Shown one piece after another: positions 35,631 to 35,639 of a stretch of 35,639 nt of DNA (position 1 is its first letter; every line of letters begins with the position of its first letter). The stretch lies in contig CANMZP010000034.1 of the NCBI GenBank assembly GCA_947502355.1, forward strand, positions 1 to 35,639, in the 5' to 3' direction. A program made the translations under genes and the position numbers. A model generated the notes under the pieces. The model searched no databases. It was not told the origin of the DNA and worked only from the letters and a program-made list of their open reading frames with translations. The stretch comes from an uncultured Thalassotalea sp. Its GTDB lineage: Bacteria > Pseudomonadota > Gammaproteobacteria > Enterobacterales > Alteromonadaceae.

Positions 35631-35639
35631 TTGACTTTG
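35631..35639 (+). promoter_or_regulatory. -35 region of a second rRNA promoter, cut by the window end
   Basis: TTGACT at 35631-35636 is preceded by the same AACGG found before the P1 -35 box, so the 10-mer AACGGTTGAC occurs in both. The -10 box lies beyond the window. Confidence 0.5.

Overview
The window looks like chromosome from a low-GC marine gammaproteobacterium. The best guess is an Alteromonadales relative such as the Colwellia/Thalassotalea group. That placement is inferred from protein resemblance and gene order (rppH-ptsP, TSUP-lgt-thyA, rpsT-murJ-ribF-ileS-lspA-fkpB-ispH followed by minor pilins, and bamD/rluD-pgeF-clpB leading to an rRNA operon); no search was run.

Layout. Bases 1-3.1 kb hold the 3' end of an acidic repeat protein, a hexose-6-phosphate mutarotase (yeaD), mutH on the minus strand and rppH. 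Bases 3.1-5.7 kb are an accessory insert that separates rppH from its usual neighbour ptsP. The insert holds a decayed IS21-family element (istA and istB fragments) and an O-antigen ligase/polymerase-like membrane protein gene. That gene is flanked by imperfect direct repeats of about 42 bp, and its apparent start is out of register by one base in a T6 tract. Bases 5.7-10.6 kb carry ptsP, a TSUP permease, lgt and thyA. Bases 10.8-19.0 kb carry rpsT (minus, TTG start) and the conserved run murJ-ribF-ileS-lspA-fkpB-ispH.

Bases 19.3-27.8 kb are the most unusual part: two type IV pilus minor-pilin sets side by side and no pilY1. Set 1 is fimT (plus) converging on pilV-pilW-pilX-pilE (minus). Set 2 is divergent from pilV and reads fimT-pilW-pilX-pilV-pilE on the plus strand. 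In set 2 the PilX-like protein is about twice the usual size (383 aa). The PilV-like protein is 699 aa and sits in the slot normally held by the tip adhesin gene pilY1. Asp-rich loops of the DxNxDG type recur in most of these proteins. A reasonable inference is two alternative pilus-tip complexes, the second with a pilin-anchored adhesin-like subunit.

Bases 27.8-35.6 kb return to housekeeping genes: nadE (minus), glnB, bamD (minus), rluD, pgeF, clpB behind a sigma-32-like promoter, and a small secreted DUF4124 protein (minus). The window ends in what looks like the tandem promoter region of an rRNA operon, with one complete promoter and the -35 box of a second at the last bases; the 16S gene itself lies outside.
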